64,000 nucleotides of DNA. Origin: Bretschneidera sinensis. Its lineage: Eukaryota; Streptophyta; Magnoliopsida; Brassicales; Akaniaceae. The position numbers were made by a program, and so were the translations under genes. The DNA is taken from contig CM043703.1 in NCBI GenBank assembly GCA_023935145.1, positions 28,361,727 through 28,425,726 on the forward strand, given 5' to 3'. Every line of letters begins with the position of its first letter. Within the stretch, counting starts at the first letter, position 1. The notes beneath the pieces are model-generated. The model searched no databases. It was not told the DNA's origin and worked only from the letters and a program-made list of their open reading frames with translations. This document shows, one piece after another, positions 34,190 to 45,532 of the stretch.

Positions 34190-35438
34190 TAATACAAAAA
34201 GAATAAATGGATGGGTACTACATACTGTTTTTTCGTATTTATAAAAGGGTAATACATATCTTGATTGGAGCTAGGACGGGGTGGGCCATGCATTTGAAAG
34301 AAAACAAATAATCAGCAAACAGATTGGTACCTTTTAAAAACACTAAAAGAAAAGCAAACACATTAGTATAAAAATGGGCTAAAGGCCCAAAGCATTTTCA
34401 CCTTGAAAAGAAGTAAACTCACTTTATTGAAAACACTTAAAATGTTTAAGACATAAAGAAAGGCCCCCGTTGTTTTAAACTAGAGACACAGGATACCATT
34501 ACATGGTGGACTCAACCCAAATGCAGAAACCGCCGCGTCCTCCAACCAAAGGCTCAGCCCAAAAAGATGAGCGTAACGCCTAAAAATATCATAAAATCAC
34601 ATTATTCAATAAAAATCTTATTTTTAATAGAGGTGCCAAGTTTCAACATAAAACACTTCTTTTCTTTTTTATTAGGTTTTGTGTTAGAAACCAAATCCGT
34701 AAATTTTACATTGAACAACATTTCGATTTAGCTATTTAAATGAAACGTTTCAGTTTCGATCTTTTTCAGTGTATTATTTCGAATTTGACAACATTTTTAA
34801 ATACGTACATGTTAAATTATATATAATTAAAAAATATTTAATTATAAAAAAACAATCACTATTCAAATATACAAATTAATCTTACACATTAAAATAAAAA
34901 TTTATTATTAAATTATATATCTTATATATATATATATATATATATAATATCTTAATAAAAAATCATTATGTAAATATCAAATTATAAAAATAATTTATTG
35001 CCTACATCACCTAATTGAAAAAAAAGCTTACGTGACCACAATTGAAATGAAACTTACTACCATGTTGGAGACGTAATTTTCGTTTACTTAAATTTTTCTG
35101 TGACCAATAACATTGATAACTTTCAGTGATCAAATTAAGAATCTCACACTTTGTTGATTTTTCCTATTTTTTGTTGCTCTCTATATTGGTTTACAGGTTT
35201 TATCCTACTTGTGTGGCGATTTCTGAACATTGGGTTCTTGGGGTGGGAAGATTTACTAGAAAGCAGTCATGGATGGTAATTGAAAGCTATACTATTATTA
35301 CTTTCTTATATTTGAGCTGCTCAATTACTCATATATCAACCTTAAATCAAAACACCATTCCTTTTCTTCACTTTTTCATTTCAAGCATCAAACCCAGTTT
35401 ATCAAACTAATTGTACTAACTCCAAAATCTGTCCTTTC
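34190..35438. other. Intergenic DNA downstream of the CBL1-like gene
   Basis: No gene was recognised. It holds a short AT microsatellite (about 34924-34947) and AT-rich unique-looking sequence. The open stretch at 35126-35410 overlaps the 3' side of the CBL1-like gene and has no family resemblance. Confidence 0.6.
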
Positions 35439-38206
35439 TCAGGTCGCGATGTTATCCACCTCAGAATTGAAAACAAAACTTGGAAACATTGTCGTTATGT
35501 CCCTGCATTTATATATTACGGAGTATGAGAAAACAAAATGAGTTAAATAAATGTGAAAATTCATTAAGCTTAAGCTATTATTAGCAAACAAGATCAGATA
35601 TATACTGATATATACCTTAAATAAGTAAGGGTCATGATCTTTAACAAAGATAGATTTTTATTTACAAAGTCACGCCACTCAGATTTGTCTATCTTTCCAT
35701 CGTGGTTCACATCAGCTTCCAGGAATGTCTGTCCACCAAAAAAAAAGGCCAAAACAATAAACCATTAGAAAACAACAAAAACATGGAAATAAATCTAAAA
35801 ATATAACCCAATGATGCAGTGACTGCAGTTACTTGACAGCAGTCCTAAAGGGCAATCGACACATTCAGAGAGTTCTATCACAAGAAATCTCACCTTATCA
35901 AGTATTATCTCAATGGTTCTATCTGCCAACTTCATTTCCGATTCACAAAGAAGTGCCAAAATCACATATAATGAAGAGCCTGCAAGGGTATTTCAATAGA
36001 AGATAACTGAATCAACACAAAATCCAGAAGATACCTGCGATCCTTCTCTATAATAAATTTATTTTGGAAAACTAGAAAGGTTGATCAAATTGTATAGTAG
36101 TTCAATAACTTTTGGAAGTTTTATGACTTCCTAAAGCATGGTAGGTGATAAGAAGTCAAGGAATATAAGCTACAAGCTCCAGCCTTGTGGAGCATTTGAC
36201 AGTACACCCAACCAAATATTGGGGGAACATAAAAGAATAACTACAATATGATTCCCTCACCAAGCCATATGAATCTCTCGTATGAACAAGCATAAGAATG
36301 GTCCTAGCTGCTTTCATTGAGGATATAAGAATTATAACCAACTTACCTCTTGGCGCTCGATGAATCCCGTACCATCCATATCATAAAGCTTAAATGTAAC
36401 TGAAATACAATATAAAAGAGTGAAAGAAGTAAGGATACTTGATAATGCAGATTATAGGACGCAATGAATGTAAAAAGATGAAAAGATGGCAACATATTCC
36501 AGTTGATGCAAATAAAAGTCATTAGGTTATACATAGTCAACTTACATTCAAGTTTGTCTTCTAGAGAAGCATTTGGATGGAAAACATTGAGTGATCTAAC
36601 AAAGTCACTGAAATCGATGAGACTCATTCGCTTGACATCAAACAAATCAAATATCTGTACGCAGAAATGGTCCAATTTCAAAACATATAAAATTCATCGG
36701 AAAGGTGGTGCTTTTAGTTGCCACATTCACTATACAGAATTAATTTAGAAGGGGATGAGAATAATGCGTAGCATCATTCTTATTAACTCTATCTAAAGAA
36801 TTAATAATTAAAAAATGGGAAAGTACAATACCCTATCGGCAAAGAAATTCTCTTTCTTTCTGTTCTTGAACAAAGCCAGTTGAAACTCTTCTTGCATATA
36901 CAAGAAGAAGCATTCATTTCACATGGTGAGCTGAAATTTGAACATAAAATCTGCAATTAAAATGATTCTATGCAAATATTTTCTCAACATAGCAATCCAA
37001 TGCATAAATTGAAAGTAACGTATCTGTAAATAAAAAATTGAAAAGAAAACCATAATAAATTGTATATAGGTCAAAATACCATAAGCATGGCTCAACAAAA
37101 GAAACACAAAAAATAGCATAAGACAAGTTAGTCTGATCTGCACAACGCAAGTAAGAAAAATCCACATAATGAATAAGTTCCAATACCAGACGGGTCAACT
37201 GAAGTAACTAGAATATAAGGTTGTTACAAAACAGAATATGAAGTTGTAAATCCTACTCCACAATGTAGAACATTAAGGACATAAACATCACTGTCAAGAA
37301 TAATCGCAGAAGAAATCACAAGAAGTCAAGGATCTTATCAAATAACTAGATAATATAAAAAAGAGAAGACCATGCTATGTTTTGCTTTATCATGATTATA
37401 TTTGACTTCCTCCTCCCTCTCTTCCTTGGGTTCAATGAATGAATAAACAAATACACAATAAGAAAGAAGAAGAATATAAAGAATTGAAGACGTCTTCATT
37501 ACTAAGACTAGTCTATAATACCTTGCTTATTAACCCATCGTCAACTACAGAACTGCTGATGCTCTTGAATACCTCCAAGGGAGCTTCAACTTCACTAACG
37601 CTGACTGGAAAATTAAAATTGGCAGATGAATGAATAAACTTTTAACGAAACATACAAAATTAACACATATACACAAATCATTCAACCAATCAGGTACAAG
37701 AAAGGTTAAGCAGTTGAAAGAAAATTTGAGGTTCATGGCATGTATTGACGGAAGCAATTGTGAAGTCGAATATGCTTGTGCATTCAGGACATAAAAGGTA
37801 ACCCATATTTCCCTGGTTCATGTCACAGGTTTTTTCTTTTTTCCTCCAAAGCCTGTTCGGCGATTCCATTTTAGTCTAAAAAAGTCATATTTAATTAATC
37901 TCTGAGCCATTCTCAAAACAAGCAAACCTAAGAAACCTGAAAATAGTTATAAAGTTTTATCATGGGCTTCAATTTTTCTTTATTCCCCAAGTAAAACTAT
38001 TACAAAGTCCAAATCTACAATTACTCATAAGAAATCAGAACAATCACATCAACAAAATCAAGATCTGCAAGTAAAAAACATAAGAGAAGTATTGCCCTTG
38101 ATTATGAAACAGAGAACAATAACTTACAAGCTGTCTGCGACGCGAGGAATACTGGGTCCTCGTGTCCAGGGATCTGTCTTCCTACTTTAGATTGAAAACT
38201 GCCCAT
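35439..38206 (-). pseudogene. CBL1-like: CBL1-like calcineurin B-like calcium sensor, probable pseudogene
   Basis: Eight exons can be placed: 38128-38206, 37522-37604, 36832-36891, 36546-36654, 36347-36399, 35894-35979, 35616-35728 and 35439-35502. If the family frame held they would give the 213 residues of CBL1/CBL9. Recognisable parts are [123 protein letters not shown] and FPSFVFNSEVDNIAT. CBLs bind calcium with EF hands and recruit CIPK kinases to membranes. Lesions: the exon 3 acceptor reads CAA instead of CAG, and the nearest AG shifts the frame. The exon 6 acceptor gives 86 rather than 81 nucleotides and an immediate TGA. Residue 3 is Ser, where CBL1 and CBL9 have the palmitoylated Cys; Gly2 for myristoylation is kept. 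Confidence 0.87.
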
Positions 38207-39316
38207 TCGAGGAAGAAGATGATGATGAGGATGGGGATTACGATGAAGAAGAAGAAGAGGAAGAAATGTGCTGCTAGACTTGAGCGCCGAGGCTTTACTG
38301 CAGTATGTCTTAACCTTGCAAATTACAAGAACCTAGATTCAAACAAGAACCAAACAAAAAATTTGGTACATAAATAAATCCCAAAAAAAGAGAAATACAA
38401 AGCACAGAGATTGATTCAAATTACAGATCACTGATTTATTACAAATAACTAGCTCTGCAATATGTCATTTTGACGAGATTCACCTGAAAACTCGTAGTAC
38501 ATCTTAAACCCCTTTTGGTTGGTAGCTCATAGAATAGGGAATCCGGAAAAAGAAGAAAACCAGTTGTTCTTTTTTCATGGATATTAACGAAGCTTTGAAG
38601 TTCATGGTGAATTATTTCTCAAAATTTCATACTCCGTAATTAAAAAAGAAAATGAGTTAGCGTTCATCTTTTGTTTTGGCTTTAAAAACAATGAATCATC
38701 AAAACCTGAACTTCGAATTCTCTTTTTCTTTCTTCCCTCTTTACTCCCATTTCCAAGGAACCAAATAGAGAAGAGAAAACCAAGAAAGAAGCAGAGCATA
38801 AAAAAAACCTAACAAATTATTCAACTTGAACGGGAACTAGCACATAAAATCCCCAAATTTTCAGAGGAAAAAACAATCCTTATTTCAAAACGTATGAACG
38901 ACAAATCCACCAAAAAAAACCTAAAATCCTAACCAATAAAAATAATAATGTGAAATTAAATTCAAAAAATGAAAACCCCAAAACAATCATAAGAAGAAAA
39001 AAAACAGATATCCGAGAGACTTACCGACCAAAAAAATGGTGGGGAAATGCCGCGTCCGTACAATGGGAGATTAAAAAATAAATGAAATTTGTTCGTCTTT
39101 TATAGAGAGAGAGAATCAATTATCGAATTTTTTTTATAGAGAGCAAAAGATAGCTGAGAATGGATAACAGACCTTTCCCCAACCGAGAAAGAGTAGGTTG
39201 GAGAAAGCTGTGAGTGTGTGGTTTCTGGATGGATGATCGGACGGCTGAGAATGGATCACAGAATTTTCCCCAAACGAGAATTTTCAAGCCTCGTCTTTAA
39301 AAGCCTACTTGAAAAT
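38207..39316 (-). promoter_or_regulatory. 5' region of the CBL1-like gene, probable leader intron
   Basis: Upstream of the ATG the minus strand has a possible acceptor, ATACTGCAG/TAAAGCC, near 38300. A good donor, TTGGTCG/GTAAGTCTC, lies near 39022. Together they suggest a leader intron of about 700 bp and a first non-coding exon near 39025-39070. The pyrimidine/purine-rich stretch near 39095-39140 may be promoter. This is inferred from splice motifs only. Confidence 0.4.
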
Positions 39317-39640
39317 GGAAAATGTTCAAATGATAGTCAACATTTATTTACCGATAAGGATTGTAAGGTACGAGGGATTAATGTGTTATTTATAGTAATT
39401 ATCGTGATAATGCAACTGACAAAACGGAAAATGTTCAAATGAGAGTCAACATTTATTTAGCGATAGGGATTCTAAGGTACGAGGGATTAATGCATTATTT
39501 ACAATAATTACATGTCAATTATCGTGATAATGCAACTAAAAAACGAAAGAAAAGCCATTTCTAAGATATAAGAGATTAATGCATTATTTATAATATTTAC
39601 ATGTCAATTATCGTGATAATACAATTGGAATTGGAAAAAC
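39317..39640. repeat. Three tandem copies of a roughly 110-bp repeat
   Basis: Copy 1 (39317-39425) and copy 2 (39426-39544) both begin GGAAAATGTTCAAATGA and share GGTACGAGGGATTAATG and AATTATCGTGATAATGCAAC. Copy 3 (39545-39640) keeps only the second half. AATTATCGTGATAAT in each copy is nearly self-complementary. Confidence 0.8.
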
Positions 39641-39682
39641 GAAAGAGAATCAAGTGAAAAAACAGCCATGAGACGATGCTAA

Positions 39683-39810
39683 GGCATTGTTTGGATTTTT
39701 TTAAAGCTTGATTTAATCAAGTTTACTTAAACGGTTTAAGACAAAAATTGTTTTGATAAATTTAAACAAACTTGCTTAAATTAAGCTTTAAGAAGATCCC
39801 AAACAACACT
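39683..39810. mobile_element. Tourist-type MITE (PIF/Harbinger)
   Basis: A 128-bp element with inverted ends: GGCATTGTTTGGATTTTTTT at the left, and AGTGTTGTTTGGGATCTTCT at the right when read inverted. The ends continue with AAAGCTTgATTTAA on both sides. It is flanked by TAA at 39680-39682 and 39811-39813, the 3-bp duplication of this superfamily. Confidence 0.82.
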
Positions 39811-39992
39811 TAAGACTTGAATATGTTAAATCGGGTTTCTCTTAAAATGAGTTAAGCTAAAGCATTTTAAAGAATAGATAGTGGAATTCTACGAAATAAG
39901 AAAATTCATTTATACTCACTACTAAGACTCATTAAGAATTTAAGTAACATGAGATTTGTCTCAATAAATATGAAATTTTTTTATATTGCTAA

Positions 39993-40137
39993 CTTTACGT
40001 TTGATTGTCTGAAATTGACATTTATAATTGGAATTGAGATTGAATCATAGTAATTTCAATCATTTTTATGTTGAAAAAAGTATGATTCCACTTTAATTCC
40101 AATTTCAAACTTCAATTCCAGATAACCAAACATAGTA
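39993..40137. mobile_element. Second Tourist-type MITE
   Basis: Its inverted ends share the pattern GTTTGRTTRTCTGRAATTGA and then AATTGGAATT. It is flanked by TAA at 39990-39992 and 40138-40140. It is a different family from the MITE at 39683. Confidence 0.72.
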
Positions 40138-40974
40138 TAAGATAATTCCACACTAGTTCAAAATATGCTAGGATGTATTATAATATATAATTAGTTTATA
40201 TATGTTGATACCGAAAATCTGCATGGAATTTGAACGGTCGAGAAGCGATACCTGCGCACGCGAAACAAAGAAAAACCCTAAAAGTCACCGGAAGACCGGA
40301 GAGGTTGTGCCTCCGAGGGGACTCTCTGACGCTTAAGTTAAAATAGGGTTTTTTTTAGAGAATAAGGAAAGCCAAAGAGAATGGGAGCTGTGAGTGGAGA
40401 ATTGTCCGTACTTTTTGATTGTGAGAGCCCATTTTATATAGTGTTTCAGAGTAGTGTTTGATTATGAGAGGGATTTAATGTTCCGATTGGAATAGAGCTC
40501 TTAAGGATAAGTTTATCATTATCATAAGTTGGATAACTATTTATCCATAGGCTGGAGTATTGTAATGGTACTAGGGCTCTTGGTGCGGAATTATCATTGT
40601 GCCTTTTGCCAGGTGTGGCAATTTGACTAGTTGGTCTGTCTGAGTTGTGAAACTACCTTTTGCTCTTAGAGGTTGATGTGTGTCGTTATGCTATTGGGAG
40701 AGGATTTTCGTCTAGGATTTTACCATTTTACCTTTAGTGGGAGGCACTTATCAGTGTGTCATTGGATGGGGATTTTTCCCTTACATCAGATGCCCCCCAC
40801 TTCTTTAAGTGCAGTTATGCGCTTGAGGAAGTAGTTTGAAGTGTGTCGTGCAGTTTAGATCAGGCCTGACATCTTTTGGGTACTCGGGTACTAAAGAGAC
40901 ATGGTGTGGAGATTTGAAGTTGAATGTCTCGAGGTGAAATTATTAGTCCAAACTTTAAGTTGTGAGTTTCAGAG

Positions 40975-42008
40975 CGAGGTAAATAAAGAGTTTGAATGGA
41001 ACAAACTTGTGTGCCTCGAAGCGAGTTAAGTAAAGAGTCTAAATGGAACTGACTTATGTGCCTCAAAGTGAGGTTGGTAAAGAGTTTGAATGGAATAAAC
41101 TTGTGTGCCTCAAAGCGAGGTAGGTAAAGAGTTTGAATGAAATAGAATTGTGTGCCTCGAAGCGAGTTAAGTAAGGAGTCTAAATGGAATAGACTTATGT
41201 TCCTTGAAGCGAGGTAGGTAAAGAGTCTGAATGGAATAGACTTGTGTGCCTCGAAGTGAGGTAGGTAAAGAGTTTGAATGGAATAGATTTGTGTTCCTCA
41301 AAGTGAGGTAGGTAAAGAGTCTGAATGGAATAGATTTGTGTGCCTCGAAGCGAGGTAGGTAAGGAGTCCGAATGAAATAGACTTGTGTGCCTCGAAGCGA
41401 GGTAGGTAAGGAGTCCGAATGAAATAGACTTGTGTGCCTCGAAGCGAGGTATGTAAGGAGTCTGAATGAAACAGACTTGTGTGCCTCAAAGCGAGGTAGG
41501 TAAAGAGTCTGAATGGAACAGATTTGTGTGCCTCGAAGCGAGGTAAGTAAGGAGTTTGAATGAAACAGACTTGTGTGCCTTGAAGCGAGGTAAGTAAAGA
41601 GTCTGAATGAAACAGACTTGTGTGCATCGAAACGAGGTAAGTAAGGAGTCTGAATAAAACAGACTTATGTTCCTCAAAGCGAGGTAGGTGAAGAGTCTGA
41701 ATGAAACAGACTTATGTTCCTCGAAACGAGGTAGGTAAGGAGTCTGAATGACACAAACTTGTGTACCTCAAAGTGAGGTAAGTAAGGAGTCTGCTTGAAA
41801 CAGACTTGTGTGCCTCTAAGCAAGGTAGGTAAAGATTCTAAATGAAATAGATTTATGTTTCTCGAAGCGAGGTAAGTAAGGAGTTTGAATGGAATAGAGT
41901 TATGTTCTTCAAACCGAGGTAAGTAAGGATTCTAAATGGAACAGAGTTGTGTGCCCCGAAGCGAGGTAGGTGAAAAGTCTGAATGGAATAGATTTGTGTG
42001 GCTCTAAG
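40975..42008. repeat. 47-bp tandem repeat array, about 22 copies
   Basis: The unit is exemplified by CGAGGTAGGTAAGGAGTCCG followed by AATGAAATAGACTTGTGTGC and CTCGAAG. Successive units start 47 bases apart (for example TGCCTCGAAG at 41341 and 41388). Copies differ at a few positions. Because 47 is not a multiple of three, successive copies fall in different frames, yet open stretches of up to 109 codons survive on the minus strand. Confidence 0.95.
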
Positions 42009-42228
42009 TCATTAGAGATGGCGCATATGGAGATCTTCTAATGACCACGGGGTCCCACTCCCCAATGAATGGATGATGTTCCCGCTCGCCGGTGAGCGGG
42101 TGAGGGGTAAGTGGCAGCGGCCTCGGAATCTAGGCCTTTTACATGTTTTGGGCTTAGGTTTTTCGCTTGAAAATTTGGGCTTGGACTCATGAATAGCCAC
42201 AGTTTGGACGAGGGGGAGCATGACTCAT

Positions 42229-43874
42229 TGATAAGAACCATAAAATGCATCTAAACAATGCTTATTTGTTAGCATGCTAAGGTTGATCTAGGGTTTTATT
42301 ACTCATTTTTGCCTTAACAATTCTAAAGTATCTTTTTTGGATCATTGATCTATTTCGATGCATTTTCAGGTGCTTTGAGTCCAAAAGAGATGATAAAGCA
42401 ATCTATGTTTAAAGCACCAAAAGTTCTTACATGTTGATGTTGGTATTTGTTCAAGGTTTAGACATATCCAAACATGATTTAAAGATGATTTTCGTCTAAA
42501 CCAAGATTGGAGTAATAAATTACAGTGAGTCAAAAGACTGCACACAAGTGTGTGCATCACTTTGGAGCAAGTTAAGGGTAGGCACACTAGTGTGTGCACT
42601 TCTGCATACAAGCTGACACTAAATTGCCATAATTTCTCGTACAGATCAATCACCTTTTCAGATTAAACTGTATTGATGTAGGAAGAACCAGGAGATGAGC
42701 CATATATGCTTAGAAAGATCTGGAAGTCTACTTTCTGGAGAATTTTACAGTCATAAAAAGGATTTTTCTAGAGAAAGTTATGGCAGTTTTAGTGGAAACA
42801 GTTCAGGCCAGCACAGCAAGCCCAGGCGCACAGCAGGCCCAGACGCACAGCACGGCCCACTCACCTCTTGACCTGATTAGGGCGAGCAAGTGCCATTTTT
42901 CCAAGACCAAAATACCCCTAGCTACTACTTTTAATCTATAAATACCTCCTTAAGGAGTGTGCAGCCAGGCATTCAAAGAATTCAAGAGAGAAAGGAAGCA
43001 AGGAAGGAAGGAAGAGAGAAAAACAAAGAGGATCTTGGATCCCAATTCCAGTATTCTTCCATTTTATTTCTAAGTTTCTTGAGGGCTAGAAATCAAGGGG
43101 GGAGAGCATCTATATTGTTCTTCCACCTTGAACTCCATGGCCAAATCAAGGAGAGAGCATCCTTATTGTTCTTCCACCTTGATTTCCATGGCCAACTAGT
43201 CTTCACACAAGGGAAAATGATGAATCCTTAAGGATTTATTGTTCCTTATTTCCTTCTTGATTCAATTGTACGGAGTTAATGTTGAATATTGTTTTATGAA
43301 TTATTCATTGATTAAGTAAGAAGGATTTGAGTTCATGTGATAGATGCACTTTTTATTCTTCTTCTTTTAGATTCTCTTAATCCGGTGATTGCATCCTTCT
43401 CCTCCATTGAGGTTGTTTGGATGTGATTGATTCCAGTAGATTTATTTTACTGATTGTCCATTACTGCGATATTTTCATTGTGATATATTGTCGTTTCTTG
43501 ATAATCTTTAAGATCGGTCATGTGTGCTTGAACCGAAATCGATGAGTAATTTGTAGCAATTATATTAGAGTTGTAAATGTGTTTGATTGAATATATTCTG
43601 ATTGTTTGTTTGGGATGTGAAACTTGCAATCGAGATAAAATCAATTGAATCAAGAGCGGAAATAGGGAACGAACCTAAGGAGGATTCCCGGAACCTTGTT
43701 ATTTCTTATTTATATTTCATTTACATTTACGCAACTTTTCTTATATTATCTCATTATCAAAACCCAAAAAAATCTTTCGTTTAACTTTTATCGTTAGTTT
43801 TAAGGTTTACACATTTTCCTTTGTACTTAACTTGTTTCCCTGTGGAATCGACACCCCAAAACTGTACTACAACT
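42229..43874 (+). repeat. Left arm of the LTR palindrome
   Basis: This 1,646-bp arm in sense orientation ends at ...GTACTACAACT. Its open stretches (for example 43602-43784) have mirror copies in the other arm and no protein-family resemblance. Confidence 0.9.
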
Positions 43875-43897
43875 ACCGCGTTATGTTTTGGGCCAAA

Positions 43898-45527
43898 AGT
43901 TGTAGTACAGTTTTGGGGTGTCGATTCCACAGGGAAACAAGTTAAGTACAAAGGAAAATGTGTAAACCTTAAAACGAACGATAAAAGTTAAACGAAAGAT
44001 TTTTTTGGGTTTTGATAATGAGATAATGTAAGAAAAGTTGCGTAAATGTAAATGAAATATAAATAAGAAATAACAAGGTTCCGGGAATCCTCCTTAGGTT
44101 CGTTCCCTATTTCCACTCTTGATTCAATTGATTTTATCTCGATTGCAAGTTTCACATCACAAACAAACAATCAGAATATATTCAATCAAGCATATTTATA
44201 ACTCTAATATAATTGCGACAAATTACTCGTTGATTTTGGTTCAAGCACACATGACCGATCTTAAAGATTATCAAGAAATGACAATATATCACAATGATAA
44301 TATCGCAGTAATGGACAATCAGTAAAATAAATCTACCGGAATCAATCACATCCAAACAACCTCAATGGAGGAGAAGGATGCAATCACTGGATTAAGAGAA
44401 TCTAAAAGAAGAAGAATAAAAAGTGCATCTATCACATGAACTCAAATCCTTCTTACTTAATCAATGAATAATTCATAAAACAATATTCAACATTAAATCC
44501 GTACAACTGAATCAAGAAGGAAATAAGGAACAATAAATCCCTAAGGATTCATCCTTTTCCCTTGTGTGAAGACTAGTTGGCCATGTAAATCAAGGTGGAA
44601 GAACAATAAGGATGCTCTCTCCTTGATTTGGCCATGGAGTTCAAGGTGGAAGAACAATATGGATGCTCTCCCCCCTTGATTTCTAGCCCTCAAGAAACTT
44701 AGAAATAAAATGGAAGAATGCTGGAATTGGGATCCAAGATCCTATCTGTTTTTCTCTCTTCCTTCCTTCCTTGCTTCCTTTCTCTCTTGAATTCTTTGAA
44801 TGCCCGGCTGTACACTCCTTAAGGAGGTATTTATATATTACAAGTAGTAGCTAGAGGTATTTTGGTCTTGGAAAAATGGCACTTGCTCGCCCTAATCAGG
44901 TCAAGAGGCGAGTGGGCCGTGCTGTGCGTCTGGGCCTGCTGTGCTGGCCTGAACTGTTTCCACTAAAACTGCCATAACTTTCTCTAGAAAAATTGTTTTT
45001 ACGAACCGTAAAATTCTCCAGAAAATAGACTTCCGGATCTTTCTAAGCGTATATGGCACATCTCCTGGTTCTTCCTAAATCAATACAGTTTAATCTGAAA
45101 AGGTGATTGATCTGTACGAGAAATTCTGGCAATTTAGTGTCAGCTTGTATGCAGAAGTGCACACACTAGTGTGCCTACCCTTAACTTGCTCCAAAGTGAT
45201 GCACACACTTGTGTGCAGTCTTTTGACTCACTTTAATCTATTATTCCAATCTTGGTTTAAACGAAAATCATCTTTAAATCATGTTTGGACTTGTCTAAAC
45301 CTTGAACAAATACCAACATCAACATGCAAGAACTTTTGGTGCTTTAAACATAGATTGCTTTATCATCTCTTTTGGACTCAAAGCACCTAAAAATGCATTG
45401 AAATAGATCAATAATCCAAAAAGGATACTTTAGAATTGTTAAGGCAAAAATGAGTAATAAAACCCTAGATCAACCTTAGCATGCTAACAAATAAGCTTTG
45501 TTTAGATGCATTTTATGGTTCTTATCA
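43898..45527 (-). repeat. Right arm of the LTR palindrome
   Basis: This 1,630-bp arm is the inverted copy, differing from the left arm by scattered substitutions and small indels. One example is GCTCACTTTAATCTATTATT at 45226 against the mirrored AATAAATTACAGTGAG near 42510. Confidence 0.9.
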
Positions 45528-45532
45528 CTCAT

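Larger units (their letters stand above)
42229..45527. mobile_element. Palindromic insertion of two head-to-head LTRs with target duplication
   Basis: The left arm starts TGATAAGAACCATAAAATGC and the right end, read inverted, starts the same way. The arms mirror each other to a 23-bp centre (43875-43897). The flanks carry the 5-bp repeat CTCAT (42224-42228 and 45528-45532), and removing the insertion restores one unit of the roughly 75-bp host array. Each arm shows LTR features shared with the Athila LTR at 58335: start TGATRAG, a TTTTCAGGT tract, the GAACCAGGAGATGAGCCATA region, and near its inner end CCCTGTGGAATCGACACCCC. No coding region or primer site lies between the arms. Confidence 0.9.

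Noticed and set aside
35126..35410. 94-codon plus-strand open frame
   Set aside because: It lies over the 3' flank of the minus-strand CBL1-like gene and resembles no protein family.
41298..41677. Minus-strand open frames of 109 and 63 codons with repeated 'HTSLFHSDSLLTS' residues, looking like a repeat protein
   Set aside because: They are translations of the 47-bp minisatellite. The period is not a multiple of three, no start context or domain is seen, and the frames end when units mutate.
40975..42008. Regular repeats resembling a CRISPR array
   Set aside because: Units are contiguous 47-mers without unique spacers, and the window is eukaryotic DNA.
43602..44170. Two 60-codon open frames with nearly identical products on opposite strands
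   Set aside because: They are the same non-coding LTR segment in the two arms of the palindrome.
42229..45527. Palindrome as an assembly or chimeric-read artefact
   Set aside because: The arms differ by scattered substitutions and indels, the centre is asymmetric, and exact 5-bp duplications flank the insertion within a repeat unit. Long-read confirmation would still be decisive.
42229..45527. Palindrome as a foldback DNA transposon or MULE with long inverted repeats
   Set aside because: The arms carry Athila-type LTR landmarks (TGATRAG start, TTTTCAGGT tract, CCCTGTGGAATCGAC near the inner end), and the target duplication is 5 bp, as for retrotransposons.
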